64,000 bases of DNA from Pseudomonas pohangensis (GCF_900105995.1 NZ_LT629785.1:682001-746000); one strand, 5' to 3'; shown: positions 17,415-26,065, counted from the stretch's first letter. Notes: generated by a model from the letters alone, not told the origin. Numbers and translations are program-made.

Positions 17415-18758
17415 TCAAATGCCGGAACCGGCTACTTGCCTCTGCTTTTGCTGCAATGCCTTGAGCCGTTCGATCACATAGCGCAGATGCACATGCAGTT
17501 CATACAGTTCGCTGGAGTAGGACAGCGGCACATCGACCTTGGCCAGTTCATCTTCCAGCCCTTCCAGCCTGACGATCTCCGCATCCAGCTGCGCGGGCAG
17601 GGTACCGGCGTTGAGCTGCTGGTCGATCTCGCGCAGGTGCTTGTACCAGCGATAGATGCGCGCGCGGATGCGCCAGCGGTACAGCGGGCCGACGGCCTTG
17701 AACAGCGGGATCAGTACCACCAGCAGCGGGATCAGCAGAATGATGTAGCGATCAGCCAGCGAGGCGATGCGGAACGGCAGGTAGCGCTGCAGCAGCGGCA
17801 GGCCTTTCTGGTAGTAGTGCGCGGCATCGGAGGACAGTGCGAAGGTGGTCGGCTCGGCACTCGGATAGGCGCCGGGCGGGTCCAGCAGGGTGCCGTCGTG
17901 CATGACGTCGCGGGCCGCCTGCAGGATGAGCGCCACCAGTGCCGGGTTGAATTCCTCATTGATTACCAGCGTGGCGACCGGCGACAGGGTGGTGATGTCC
18001 TGGTGTGGCGAGTTGTGCGCCAGACTCAGCAGGCCTTCGCCAACCTTGACATGCCGCAGAAACGGAATGCGCGCCTCATAGGCGGCAGCCCGGCGGAAAT
18101 TGGCCAGCTGCAGTTGCGGGCTGGCTGCCAGTCTCTGGATCAGCGGGCTGTCGGGTGGCGCGACAAAAAACGCGGCATCCAGATCGCCGGCCAGCAGATT
18201 GTCGGCGGCGCTTTTGCCTCCGATGGCCTGCCAGCTTGCGGAGTAATCGGCCGGCGCTATCTGGTTGGCCTGCAGAATGGCCCGGGTGACTTCTTCGGTG
18301 CCGCTGTTGGCCGAGCCCAACCCGACCCGCAGTTTGCGCAGGTCGGCAATGCCTTGCACCTCATGCTGGCTGCGATAGAACAGCCACAGCGGTTCCTGAT
18401 AGATTGCGCCGAGGCTTTGCAGACGTTCACGCTGTGGCACATCGAGCTGGCGCTCCAGCCCGCTTTGCACCATGGCCAGGCTGACATCGCTGTCCTCCTT
18501 GAGCAGGCGCTGCAGGTTATCCCGCGAGCCGGAGGTGTTGACCAGTTGCAGGTCAAAGCCCTGTTTGGCCAGCTCCACCTGCAGTTGCTCGCCAAACGCG
18601 GCATAACCGCTACCGGCCGGGCCGGTGGCCAGGGACGCGGACATCGGTGGTGGTGGTGCCACGAACAGAAATACCGCACCGATCAATCCGCCGAGCACCG
18701 GCAGAATCCAGGCATTGGTGAAGATGATGATTTTCAGATCATTGAGCAGGCGCGGCAT
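17415..18758 (-). CDS. Membrane-anchored TAXI-family substrate-binding protein (TRAP type)
   Basis: 447 aa. An N-terminal anchor or uncleaved signal (about 15-35) precedes a periplasmic TAXI domain (about 40-310): LATGPAGSGYAAFGEQL, LVNTSGSRDNLQRL, KLRVGLGSANSGTEEVTR and IGGKSAADNLLAGDLDAAF are the ligand-binding landmarks. A second membrane segment follows (ADRYIILLIPLLVVLIPLF, about 335-355), then a C-terminal helical region of about 80 residues. That C-terminal extension is not part of soluble TAXI receptors and suggests a sensor or an anchored receptor. No TRAP permease lies nearby. Ligand unknown. Confidence 0.8.
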   Translation of the reverse strand: MPRLLNDLKIIIFTNAWILPVLGGLIGAVFLFVAPPPPMSASLATGPAGSGYAAFGEQLQVELAKQGFDLQLVNTSGSRDNLQRLLKEDSDVSLAMVQSGLERQLDVPQRERLQSLGAIYQEPLWLFYRSQHEVQGIADLRKLRVGLGSANSGTEEVTRAILQANQIAPADYSASWQAIGGKSAADNLLAGDLDAAFFVAPPDSPLIQRLAASPQLQLANFRRAAAYEARIPFLRHVKVGEGLLSLAHNSPHQDITTLSPVATLVINEEFNPALVALILQAARDVMHDGTLLDPPGAYPSAEPTTFALSSDAAHYYQKGLPLLQRYLPFRIASLADRYIILLIPLLVVLIPLFKAVGPLYRWRIRARIYRWYKHLREIDQQLNAGTLPAQLDAEIVRLEGLEDELAKVDVPLSYSSELYELHVHLRYVIERLKALQQKQRQVAGSGI

Positions 18759-18900
18759 GGCAGGTTCCGGTTGGCGGGTGGGTTCAGCAAGAATAGCCAG
18801 CTGGGCGGCAATACGCTTAAAGCATTAACATAAGATACAAGCGCGCAGGGTCATTTGCGCTGCGCAGCTACCATCGATTTGAATCAAGAGAGCGGCAGTC

Positions 18901-19602
18901 ATGGGTGCACAGTGGAAAGTAAAGGGTAAGGAAGCAGCGGCCAATGCGCGGGGCAAGATTTTTGGCAAGCTGGCCAAGGAAATTGCCATCGCGGCGCGAG
19001 CCGGTGCCGATGTGGATATGAATCCGCGCCTGCGGCTGGTGGTCGAGCAGGCGAAAAAAGCCTCGATGCCCAAGGAAACCCTGGAGCGCGCGATCAAGAA
19101 GGGCGCCGGTCTGCTGGGTGATGCGGTGCACTATGAGCGGCTCATCTATGAAGGCTTTGCCCCGCATCAGGTGCCGCTGATCGTCGAGTGCCTGACCGAC
19201 AACATCAAGCGCACCGTGGCGGAGATCCGCGTGCTGTTCCGCAAGGGCCAGCTGGGCGCTTCGGGTTCGGTCGCCTGGGACTTTGATCATCTGGGCATGA
19301 TCGAGGCTTCACCCGTCACGCCGGATGCCGACCCGGAGCTGGCCGCCATCGAAGCCGGGGCACAGGATTTCGAACCGGCTGAAGAAGGCGCTACGCTGTT
19401 TCTCACCGACTCCTCCGATCTGGATGCGGTCTGCCGCGCCTTGCCGGAGTTCGGTTTCAGTGTGAATTCGGCGGAGCTGGGTTATCGTTCGAAAAACCCG
19501 GTCAGCCTGAGCGGGGCCGAGCTGGAGGAGGTCGAGGCTTTCCTCGCGGCCATTGATGCGCACGATGATGTGCAGAATATGTATGTGGGGCTGGCGGAGT
19601 AA
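18901..19602 (+). CDS. YebC/PmpR family protein (YeeN-like subgroup)
   Basis: 233 aa. It starts MGAQWKVKGKEAAANARG, the YeeN-like variant of the YebC opening, and has the three-domain pattern with RLRLVVEQAKKASMPKETL and IYEGFAPHQVPLIVECLTD, then GSVAWDFDHLG. YebC-family proteins are reported as DNA-binding regulators (PmpR) and more recently as translation factors easing ribosome stalling on proline runs. Which applies to this subgroup is open. The gene stands alone with AGAGCGG upstream. Upstream sequence 18759-18900 may hold its promoter, but no good -35/-10 pair was found. Confidence 0.85.
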   Translation: MGAQWKVKGKEAAANARGKIFGKLAKEIAIAARAGADVDMNPRLRLVVEQAKKASMPKETLERAIKKGAGLLGDAVHYERLIYEGFAPHQVPLIVECLTDNIKRTVAEIRVLFRKGQLGASGSVAWDFDHLGMIEASPVTPDADPELAAIEAGAQDFEPAEEGATLFLTDSSDLDAVCRALPEFGFSVNSAELGYRSKNPVSLSGAELEEVEAFLAAIDAHDDVQNMYVGLAE

Positions 19603-19669
19603 CTTTCACGCAGCCCGTGGTCCGGGTGCCGGACGGCTCAGGCACCCTCCCGGACAGGAGGCAAGCAAG

Positions 19670-20191
19670 ATGGATGAATCAGGCAACGCTGGTGCACCGC
19701 GCAAGCTGAAATTCTACAAACTGTTCTTTCCCTTTCTGATCCTGCTGGCGCTCGGCGGTGTCGGTTATACCGACATCAATCCGGCGCGCAGCCACCTCTA
19801 CTGGCTGGCCATGGTGCCGGTATTTGCCGGCGCCTGCCTGCTGCTCGAGTGGCTGCAGGAGCACAACCGCGGGCTGCACTGGGCTGCAGTGCTGCGGGCC
19901 CAGTTGATGCTCTGGTTGAGCCTGCTGGTCGGGGTGTTTCTGGTATACGTGCTGCTGCATTCAGGACGACTGGATAACGAGAATGCCGGCCTGATCGTGT
20001 TGCTGTTGCTGGCGATGACGGTGTTTGCCGCCGGGCTGCAACTGGGGCCGCTGGTCATGCTGCTTGGTGGTTTTCTCGCCCTGTCGCTGGTGCTGGCGGC
20101 TTATATCGAGAGTTACGTCTGGCTGATCATGCTCGGCTTTGTCGTCGGCATTGGCGTTCTGTCTTATCTGTACAGCCGGCGCAATGCCTGA
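19670..20191 (+). CDS. Unrecognised polytopic membrane protein
   Basis: 173 aa from the ATG at 19670, with AGGAGG-like sequence about 10 nt before. The longer frame from 19553 overlaps the YebC-family gene and is rejected. Five hydrophobic segments are visible: about 18-33, 43-58, 75-97, 107-130 and 135-165. The cytoplasmic N terminus is basic (APRKLKFYK), and the end is SYLYSRRNA. No catalytic or channel motif is recognised. Confidence 0.65.
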   Translation: MDESGNAGAPRKLKFYKLFFPFLILLALGGVGYTDINPARSHLYWLAMVPVFAGACLLLEWLQEHNRGLHWAAVLRAQLMLWLSLLVGVFLVYVLLHSGRLDNENAGLIVLLLLAMTVFAAGLQLGPLVMLLGGFLALSLVLAAYIESYVWLIMLGFVVGIGVLSYLYSRRNA

Positions 20192-20249
20192 TCCGGCAAG
20201 CTGAAGCGGTGTGCAACAGCGGCCAGCCAGGCCCACTACAGGAAGCGCA

Positions 20250-21296
20250 ATGATGAGCTTGCAACAACTGCTCGGCATCGAACTGCCCATCATCCAGGCA
20301 CCGATGGCCGGGGTGCAGGATCACCGCCTGGCAGCGGCAGTGAGCAACGCCGGCGGGCTGGGCTCGCTACCGGCGGCATTGCTCAGTCTGGAAGCCCTGC
20401 GCAGTGAGTTGGTTATGCTCAAGGCGCAGACCGCCCGCCCGTTCAGTGTGAATTTTTTCTGTCATCAGCCGGTCGCAGTCGATGCGCAACGCGAGGCGGC
20501 CTGGCGGCAGGCGCTGGCGCCCTATTACCGCGAACTGGGGCTGGACGTGGCGAAAATCCCGGAGGGTCCCGGGCGTGCACCGTTCAGTGCCGAAGCGGCG
20601 GAGCTGCTGGCTGAATTTCGCCCCGCGGTAGTGAGTTTTCATTTCGGCCTGCCGGCACCGGATTTGCTTGAGCTGGTACGGGTTTGCGGAGCAAAGATCA
20701 TCGCTTCGGCGACCACCGTCGCCGAGGCTCTGTGGCTGCAGGAGCGCGGTGTCGACGCGATCATTGCCCAGGGGCTGGAAGCCGGCGGGCATCGCGGGCA
20801 TTTTCTCTCGGAGGATCTGACCGAGCAGGCCGGGACTTTCGCACTGCTGCCGCGCATCGTGCAGGCGGTTGAGCTGCCGGTGATTGCTGCAGGCGGCATT
20901 GCCGATGCGCAGGCTGTGCGCGCAGCCATGGCGCTGGGCGCTGCCGGAGTGCAGGTCGGCAGTGCCTACCTGCTGTGTCCGGAAGCCACTACCAGTGCCG
21001 TGCACCGCGCCGCACTGCAAAGCCCGGCTGCCGGGCATACGGCGCTGACCAATCTGTTTAGCGGCCGCCCGGCACGCGCCATCGTCAACCGGCTGGTGCG
21101 CGAACTCGGCCCGTTGAGCCCGCTGGCACCGGCGTTTCCCATGGCTGTCGGCGCGCTCGTGCCTTTGCGTAGCCATTCGGAAGCTCTTGGAATCGGTGAC
21201 TTCTCGCCACTCTGGTGTGGCCAGAATGCCAGCGGTTGTCGTGCCGTCGGCGCTGCCCGGTTGACGCTGGAGCTGGCGGCCGGCGTTGCGCCTTGA
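20250..21296 (+). CDS. Nitronate monooxygenase family flavoprotein (second copy)
   Basis: 348 aa from the ATG at 20250 (AGGAAG upstream); 20253 is an alternative. FMN TIM-barrel: ELPIIQAPMAGVQDHRLA at the N terminus, VNFFCHQP, VVSFHFGLPAPDLLE, the catalytic-His segment QGLEAGGHRGHF, and the phosphate-binding VIAAGGIADA and GVQVGSAYLLCPE. This is closer to the classical bacterial class I nitronate monooxygenases than the protein at 3187, with which it shares only family-level features. It would oxidise propionate-3-nitronate or similar toxic nitronates. It stands apart from any catabolic cluster. Confidence 0.9.
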   Translation: MMSLQQLLGIELPIIQAPMAGVQDHRLAAAVSNAGGLGSLPAALLSLEALRSELVMLKAQTARPFSVNFFCHQPVAVDAQREAAWRQALAPYYRELGLDVAKIPEGPGRAPFSAEAAELLAEFRPAVVSFHFGLPAPDLLELVRVCGAKIIASATTVAEALWLQERGVDAIIAQGLEAGGHRGHFLSEDLTEQAGTFALLPRIVQAVELPVIAAGGIADAQAVRAAMALGAAGVQVGSAYLLCPEATTSAVHRAALQSPAAGHTALTNLFSGRPARAIVNRLVRELGPLSPLAPAFPMAVGALVPLRSHSEALGIGDFSPLWCGQNASGCRAVGAARLTLELAAGVAP

Positions 21297-21508
21297 GCCA
21301 GTAAATCCGGCCCGGCAATAGATCGTTTTGGTCCAGGAGCACGCTTGCGGGTGCTGCTTTTTGCAAACCGCATCGCCGGCTATTCACGCCTGAATTGGTC
21401 CGGATCAATAAAACATGGTTTTTCATCGACTACGCTGGTTCGGCCGGTTGTCCGCTATGCTGGCTTTCAGGGCTGTACAAGGCTCGTCAATACAATCAGG
21501 GATCAGTG

Positions 21509-22051
21509 ATGAAAAAATCAGGCAAGAAAATCTGTTTCGGCGCTGCCATCGTGGCGCTGGTGATGCTGGGTGGTTGCGTATCAAAGAGTGATTACGACGG
21601 CTTGCAGCAGGAATACGACATCCTGAAAAACGAGTTCAATGCCGATCAGGCGCAGATCACTCTGCTTAATGGCGAGTTGAAGGTGACGATGGTCAATCAG
21701 GTGTTGTTCCCGGAGGGCGGTTACCGGCTTAGTGCTTCGGCCAGGGAAGTGCTCGCCAAGCTGGTGCCATCGTTATCCAATTTCAAGAACACCAGGATCG
21801 TGGTGGATGGCTATACCGACAACGTGCCGATCGGGCCGGAGCTGCAGCGCGAAGGTATTTCGTCCAACCTGCAGTTGTCATCTAGGCGCGCTGACGGCGT
21901 GGTCGAGTATCTGGTCAAGCAGGGCGTCAATCCGGACCTGATATCCGCCCAGGGTTTTGGTGAAGCGCATCCGGTGGCTTCGAACCAGACTGCCGAAGGC
22001 CGCGCTCAGAACCGTCGTATCGAAGTGACTTTGGTCGGGCCGGGGACCTGA
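21509..22051 (+). CDS. OmpA-family lipoprotein
   Basis: 180 aa from the ATG at 21509, preceded by AGGGA. A type II signal peptide ends in the lipobox MLGGC (Cys23). A short coiled-coil linker (about 28-58: YDGLQQEYDILKNEFNADQ) leads to an OmpA C-terminal peptidoglycan-binding domain (about 65-178) with VVDGYTDNVPIG, LSSRRADGVVEYL, ISAQGFGE and the diagnostic RAQNRRIEV (Asp/Arg diaminopimelate contacts). It would tether the outer membrane to peptidoglycan. It is single and unlinked to tol-pal or flagellar motor genes. Confidence 0.85.
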   Translation: MKKSGKKICFGAAIVALVMLGGCVSKSDYDGLQQEYDILKNEFNADQAQITLLNGELKVTMVNQVLFPEGGYRLSASAREVLAKLVPSLSNFKNTRIVVDGYTDNVPIGPELQREGISSNLQLSSRRADGVVEYLVKQGVNPDLISAQGFGEAHPVASNQTAEGRAQNRRIEVTLVGPGT

Positions 22052-22073
22052 GCGGGCAAGACACATTTGCTCA

Positions 22074-22112
22074 GGCAAGACTTCTGCCGGTGCTGCCAGC
22101 CGAAGTCTTGCC
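22074..22112. terminator. Strong hairpin between convergent OmpA and CcoQ-like genes
   Basis: A perfect 11-bp inverted repeat GGCAAGACTTC / GAAGTCTTGCC with a 17-nt loop in the 65-nt gap between the two genes. No T-run; it probably serves as a bidirectional terminator or 3'-end stabiliser. Confidence 0.5.
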
Positions 22113-22116
22113 GTAG

Positions 22117-22272
22117 TTAATCCTGCTTGCGCCCGTCCTGGTCGTGGGCATCGTCCTCAAAGGGAATGGCGGCATCCTCTTCAAAGCGCGCCTTGCGCTT
22201 TTTACCGAAGGCCCAGAACACAGCACCGGCCAGAACCAGCAAGGCAATGAAGTGGTAGATGGTGAATTGCAT
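22117..22272 (-). CDS. Small CcoQ/FixQ-like membrane protein
   Basis: A 51-aa ORF (ATG at 22270-22272, GAGGAT about 7 nt upstream). One N-terminal membrane helix (IYHFIALLVLAGAVFWAF, about 5-22) is followed by a basic GKKRKARF turn and then an acidic tail FEEDAAIPFEDD. The pattern helix, K/R cluster, RFEEAAxxPF-DD is that of CcoQ (FixQ), the non-catalytic subunit that stabilises cbb3 cytochrome c oxidase. No ccoN, ccoO or ccoP gene is in the window, so it is an orphan. It sits 51 nt downstream of hdeA on the same strand and may be co-transcribed with it. Confidence 0.65.
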   Translation of the reverse strand: MQFTIYHFIALLVLAGAVFWAFGKKRKARFEEDAAIPFEDDAHDQDGRKQD

Positions 22273-22323
22273 TGCGTGATCCTCAGGTAAAAGGCTCCCG
22301 CCGGACCGGCGGGAGCTGACGGC

Positions 22324-22641
22324 TCAAACGGCTTTCTTGACCTTGGCCCAGGCTGCCTTGAGCTTGTCCATAAAAGACGATTGCGGTTCCTCGGTGCAGA
22401 CCTGAACCAGCATCGGAGTGACACTGGCAATGCCATCTACATCGAGTACGGCATCTTCGACCTTGCCTTTGTTGTTGAGTGCTTCACCCACTGCTACTGC
22501 CGTAGGCTGGAAGCTCTCGTCAACTGCGAGAAAGTCGGCACAGGTCCAGGTTGCCATGGGCTTGCCGCTACTGCCCATAGCCATGGTCATTGAGCTGGCA
22601 GTAACAAACATTGCCGCAATCAACAGGCGTTGACCTTTCAT
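22324..22641 (-). CDS. hdeA: Acid-activated periplasmic chaperone HdeA
   Basis: 105 aa. A signal peptide (about 1-21, ending MTMAM) leads to a mature part with the HdeA pattern: TWTCADFLAVDESFQPTAV, KGKVEDAVLDVDGI and the second cysteine in VQVCTEEP, the two cysteines forming the structural disulfide. HdeA dimers unfold at low pH and bind denaturing periplasmic proteins. The C-terminal tail is lysine-rich. The small CcoQ-like gene follows, and a stress-type -10 lies upstream (22705-22711). Confidence 0.88.
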   Translation of the reverse strand: MKGQRLLIAAMFVTASSMTMAMGSSGKPMATWTCADFLAVDESFQPTAVAVGEALNNKGKVEDAVLDVDGIASVTPMLVQVCTEEPQSSFMDKLKAAWAKVKKAV

Positions 22642-22704
22642 TGCTGTCTCCTTGATTCATATTGGGGTGTCTGGCAGCGGGCAGAAGCGGGTATCTGCCC
22701 GTCA

Positions 22705-22740
22705 AGTGTAGAAACTAGCGAGCAGGGCCTGCGCTTTCAA
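22705..22740 (-). promoter_or_regulatory. Candidate stress (sigma-S-like) promoter of hdeA
   Basis: On the minus strand, CTACACT (22705-22711) differs by one base from the sigma-S -10 CTATACT. Nearby TTGAAA (22735-22740) with a 17-nt spacer to TAGTTT (22712-22717) is an alternative sigma-70 pair. Either gives a 5' leader of about 60 nt. hdeA is RpoS-dependent in E. coli. Confidence 0.35.
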
Positions 22741-22802
22741 GGCGTCTGGCCAATGCAGTCAGGTTTGGCTGACCCAGATCAAGGATTGCCGGAGGATCCT
22801 GT

Positions 22803-23432
22803 CTAGCCGTTCAGATGACTGGGCAAGGTCAGCCATTTGGGCATGCGCCAGTGCCGGTAGATGGCCAGTGAGCGGAAGGCAAAGGTAAAGCCGACGCCGC
22901 CAATGCTGGTCAGCAGTGTCTTGCCGAATAGCCCGAGCAAGCCAAGATAGAGCAGGCTGCCGGCAATGATGGTGCTGACGTAGATCTCATGGCTGAGCAG
23001 CAGGTTCTGCCGTTGTGCCAGCACATCACGAATCAGCCCGCCGCCAATTGCGGTAAGGGTGGCCATGACCACGGCAACCGGTGCGGAAAACTCCATCAAA
23101 AGCGCCTTGTCGATGGCCTGCACACCGAATAGCGCAATGCCGAAGGCATCCAGATAGAGAATCGCCAGCAGGACGCTTTCAGCGCGCATATAGCGCTCGA
23201 AGGAGAAGGCCAGCAGCGAGGCGACAATGGCGATCCACACGAAGTTGAAATCCACCACCCAGAACACCGGGGTATCCAGCAGCAGGTCGCGCAGCGTACC
23301 GCCGCCGATGGCAGTGACCACGCCCATGAAAGTCAGGCCGATGACGTCCATATCCTTGCGCGCCACGGCCAGTACGCCGGACATGGCAAAGGCGGCGGTG
23401 GCGGCCATGCCGATAACATAGTTGATGGTCAT
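22803..23432 (-). CDS. TRIC/UPF0126 (YadS-like) family membrane protein
   Basis: 209 aa from the ATG at 23432; the frame extends to 23543 but that N-terminal part is not membrane-like. There are seven hydrophobic segments arranged as two repeated halves, each with the glycine motif GGGTLRDLLL (about 41-50) and GGGLIRDVLA (about 129-138). This is the bacterial TRIC-type fold (trimeric cation channels), earlier annotated as UPF0126. It would be an inner-membrane K+ or small-molecule channel. It stands alone. Confidence 0.85.
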   Translation of the reverse strand: MTINYVIGMAATAAFAMSGVLAVARKDMDVIGLTFMGVVTAIGGGTLRDLLLDTPVFWVVDFNFVWIAIVASLLAFSFERYMRAESVLLAILYLDAFGIALFGVQAIDKALLMEFSAPVAVVMATLTAIGGGLIRDVLAQRQNLLLSHEIYVSTIIAGSLLYLGLLGLFGKTLLTSIGGVGFTFAFRSLAIYRHWRMPKWLTLPSHLNG

Positions 23433-23962
23433 AGCAAGGTTGGCCCGGTTGGCTGCTGCGCTGGGGGAGAGTAATGGAGATGCTGCATTGTGCCTGAAGT
23501 GTAAACCGTACCTGGCCGGAACGGCGTGATCGCAGAGTTTCACCTGTACGAATGGACACCGGCAAAGTCATGACAACAGAGTCAGGGTTGATGGGGCGTG
23601 GGCATTGCCCGAAGGGCCGTTTCGGTGTGCTGCGACTCGCTTCGTGATTGCTGTGCAGCACCCATTTTGGCGAGGTCAGGCTGCAAATGCGGGCAACGAA
23701 AACGGCGGCTGGTAGGGAAGTGATTTGGTTCTGGAATGGCAAGTGCGCTACAGGCTGCCTCCGTCATTTTGGTGACGATTTCCCTGCTATTGGTCATGCG
23801 CGACTATTAATTGACTTTTTGTCGAGTTGTTAAAATCAATTCGAGATTTCTGTTTCATTTGACCGAAACATGCGGTAAAAATTAGCACCGCTTCTATTCT
23901 CAGGCGGGAATAGCTGCTGCAACCGACAGCATCAACATAAAAACAAAGGGTGGGTAAGCGCC
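23433..23962. other. 530-bp intergenic region upstream of the DUF1302 operon
   Basis: No convincing gene on either strand; the 60-71-codon frames here have no ribosome site or recognisable protein. The last 170 bp (from about 23795) are distinctly AT-rich and hold the operator/promoter-like element at 23811-23844 and the ribosome site of the DUF1302 gene. Confidence 0.5.
23811..23844 (+). promoter_or_regulatory. Operator-like inverted repeat with promoter-like hexamers
   Basis: The inverted repeat TCGAGTTG / CAATTCGA (23822-23829 and 23837-23844, one mismatch, 7-nt AT spacer) overlaps TAAAAT (23831-23836). TTGACT is at 23811-23816, but the 14-nt spacing to TAAAAT is too short for a good sigma-70 promoter. 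It is likely a protein-binding site for the downstream operon. Confidence 0.35.
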
Positions 23963-25990
23963 ATGCAAAACAACAAGATTCAGCCATTCAATTTCCGCAG
24001 GGGCCTGCTCGCTTCTGCTGTAGTCGCCGGAATGGGCGTCTCCAGCGTGCAGGCCATCGAGATCGATACCGGCAACGAAGACCTCGCGGTCCGTTTCGAT
24101 AACACCTTCAAGTACAACTACGGCGTGCGTACCGAAAACGCCGACAAGACCATGCTGGCTACGCCGAACAGCAACGACGGTGACTACAACTTCCGTCATG
24201 CCGGTACCAACATCACCAACCGTCTCGATATCCTTACCGAGTTTGATGTGGTCTACAAAGACTCCATGGGCTTTCGTCTGAGTGCCGCCAGCTGGTATGA
24301 CAAGGCTTATGATAATGTCGGTAGCAACTCCAACCCTTTCGTTAACGGAGCAGGCCAAGGGAACGCTTTGGGGGCCACTTCGCAGCTGGTTGGCGGGCAA
24401 AACCCGGCACAGATAAACCCGTTCATCAACACCTATGGCGCGACCAACCCGAGTTCGCATCTGAGCAATAATGCCCAGCGTTACTACAGTGGTCCGTCGG
24501 GCGAAATCCTTGACGCCTTTGTCTTCTACAGCACGGAAGTGGGCGAAGAGTCCCTGATGAGCATGAAGGCAGGCCAGACCACCAACTTCTGGGGCGAAAC
24601 CCTGCTCAACCCGATCCACTCGGTCAGTTACGGCCAGTCCGGTCTCGATATTGCCAAGCTTGCTGGTTCGCCAGGCACCGAAGCCAAAGAATTGCTGATG
24701 CCGCGTAACCAGTTGTACGGAAGCTTTACCCTCAACTCCGAATGGACTTTTGGTGCCCAGTACTTCCTCGACTGGCGCGCTGCGCGTCTGCCTGACGCGG
24801 GCACCTACTACGGTGGTTCGGATGTGATTGACCAGGGCGGTCAGTCCTTCCTGCTTGGTGGTACCTACGATGGCGTACTGCCTTCAAACCAGTTGAGTAC
24901 TGTAACCCGTGGTCATGACTACACGCCGGATAACACCGGTGATTTTGGTCTTATGGCCAAGTGGGCGCCCGAGTGGCTGGATGGCACCCTTGGTGCTTAC
25001 TACCGCAATACTTCCGATATTCTGCCGCAGACCTACCTGAGCGCGCCGAATGTCAAAGCTAATGTTACTCCTCCATTAGTTAACCTCCCGGCTCAGGCGG
25101 GTGGTGATCTGGTCAACACGCTGTCAGATTCCTACTATGGGCTTGCCTATGGTGATGACATCGATATCTACGGTCTCAGCCTGTCGAAAAACTTTGGCGG
25201 CGTCAGTGTCGGTAGTGATCTGAACTATCGTCACAATATGCCACTGGCCAGCATTACCACCATTTTCAGTCCTGATCTTTACAGCGGGGTTCCAGTCTCT
25301 ATTGGTGGTGTTAATACTCCAATATTTGCAGTGCCTCCGCGTACGGCGGGTACTGGTGTGGTCAATGATGCCTATGCTGACAACAACACCTTCGCAACCG
25401 GCGATACCCTGCACCTGGTTATCAATGGCCTGACCACCTTTGCCGATACGCCGGTGTTTGATTCGGCGGTACTTCTTGGCGAGGTTTACAGCAGCTACCT
25501 GGTCAGTCTGGATGACAAGAACTCGGCCTTGTACAAGGGCAAAGGTACCTACCATGGCATTGACAAGCCTACCCGTAGCAACGTGGGTATTGCAGTCAAC
25601 TTCACTCCGACCTGGTATCAGGTTTTCCCAGGTGTTGATATGACGGCTCCGTTTTCAATCAACACAGGTATCGACGGCAACTCCCCGGTACAAGGCGGCG
25701 GTTCACGGGATACCGGAAACTATGCTATCGGTGTAGGTGCTCAGGTTTATAACAAGTACTTTGTTGACCTCAAATATGTCGATGCGTTCGGCAGGACTGA
25801 TAAGTGCAATGATTCACCAGCATTCACTTCCGCAGGTTCCTCTCCTGTTGGCGATGGCGCGACACCGAACGGGCTGGCGGTTAACGAAGGCTACACTTGC
25901 TACGAAGGCGGCTACTCGTCCTTCTCCGGCAGTGCTGCAACTATCGAAGACCGTGGCGCGGTATATCTGACATTCAAGACTACAATCTGA
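23963..25990 (+). CDS. DUF1302 family outer-membrane protein
   Basis: 675 aa with ribosome site AAGGGTGGG. The signal peptide spans about 1-31 (basic FNFRRG, then hydrophobic, cleavage after VQA). The mature protein is rich in Gly, Asn, Asp, Tyr and alternating aromatic strands (LAVRFDNTFKYNYGVR, FRLSAASWYDKAYDN, DLKYVDAFG) and ends VYLTFKTTI, as expected for a large outer-membrane beta-barrel. It matches the DUF1302 family by opening and general pattern. It is the first gene of a DUF1302-DUF1329-Ycf48-RND set whose partners I recall co-occurring near lipid, steroid and ester catabolism in proteobacteria. The channel role is inferred. Confidence 0.85.
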   Translation: MQNNKIQPFNFRRGLLASAVVAGMGVSSVQAIEIDTGNEDLAVRFDNTFKYNYGVRTENADKTMLATPNSNDGDYNFRHAGTNITNRLDILTEFDVVYKDSMGFRLSAASWYDKAYDNVGSNSNPFVNGAGQGNALGATSQLVGGQNPAQINPFINTYGATNPSSHLSNNAQRYYSGPSGEILDAFVFYSTEVGEESLMSMKAGQTTNFWGETLLNPIHSVSYGQSGLDIAKLAGSPGTEAKELLMPRNQLYGSFTLNSEWTFGAQYFLDWRAARLPDAGTYYGGSDVIDQGGQSFLLGGTYDGVLPSNQLSTVTRGHDYTPDNTGDFGLMAKWAPEWLDGTLGAYYRNTSDILPQTYLSAPNVKANVTPPLVNLPAQAGGDLVNTLSDSYYGLAYGDDIDIYGLSLSKNFGGVSVGSDLNYRHNMPLASITTIFSPDLYSGVPVSIGGVNTPIFAVPPRTAGTGVVNDAYADNNTFATGDTLHLVINGLTTFADTPVFDSAVLLGEVYSSYLVSLDDKNSALYKGKGTYHGIDKPTRSNVGIAVNFTPTWYQVFPGVDMTAPFSINTGIDGNSPVQGGGSRDTGNYAIGVGAQVYNKYFVDLKYVDAFGRTDKCNDSPAFTSAGSSPVGDGATPNGLAVNEGYTCYEGGYSSFSGSAATIEDRGAVYLTFKTTI

Positions 25991-26016
25991 TACGAAGCTG
26001 ATTCAGCCTGAACTCG

Positions 26017-26036
26017 GCAGCGCCTGCGGGCGCTGC
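26017..26036 (+). other. Intercistronic hairpin between DUF1302 and DUF1329
   Basis: A perfect 8-bp stem GCAGCGCC / GGCGCTGC with a 4-nt loop, followed by TTATAAAAAC rather than a T-run. It probably stabilises or partly attenuates the message between the two genes. Confidence 0.4.
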
Positions 26037-26065
26037 TTATAAAAACAAGCAGGAGAAACTCTACG

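Noticed and set aside
23582..23833. Two short open frames in the gap before the DUF1302 gene
   Set aside because: No ribosome site, no recognisable protein, and unlike the flanking genes in codon pattern; reported as intergenic.
23811..23836. TTGACT...TAAAAT as a sigma-70 promoter
   Set aside because: The 14-nt spacer is too short for a functional -35/-10 pair; kept only as part of an operator-like element.
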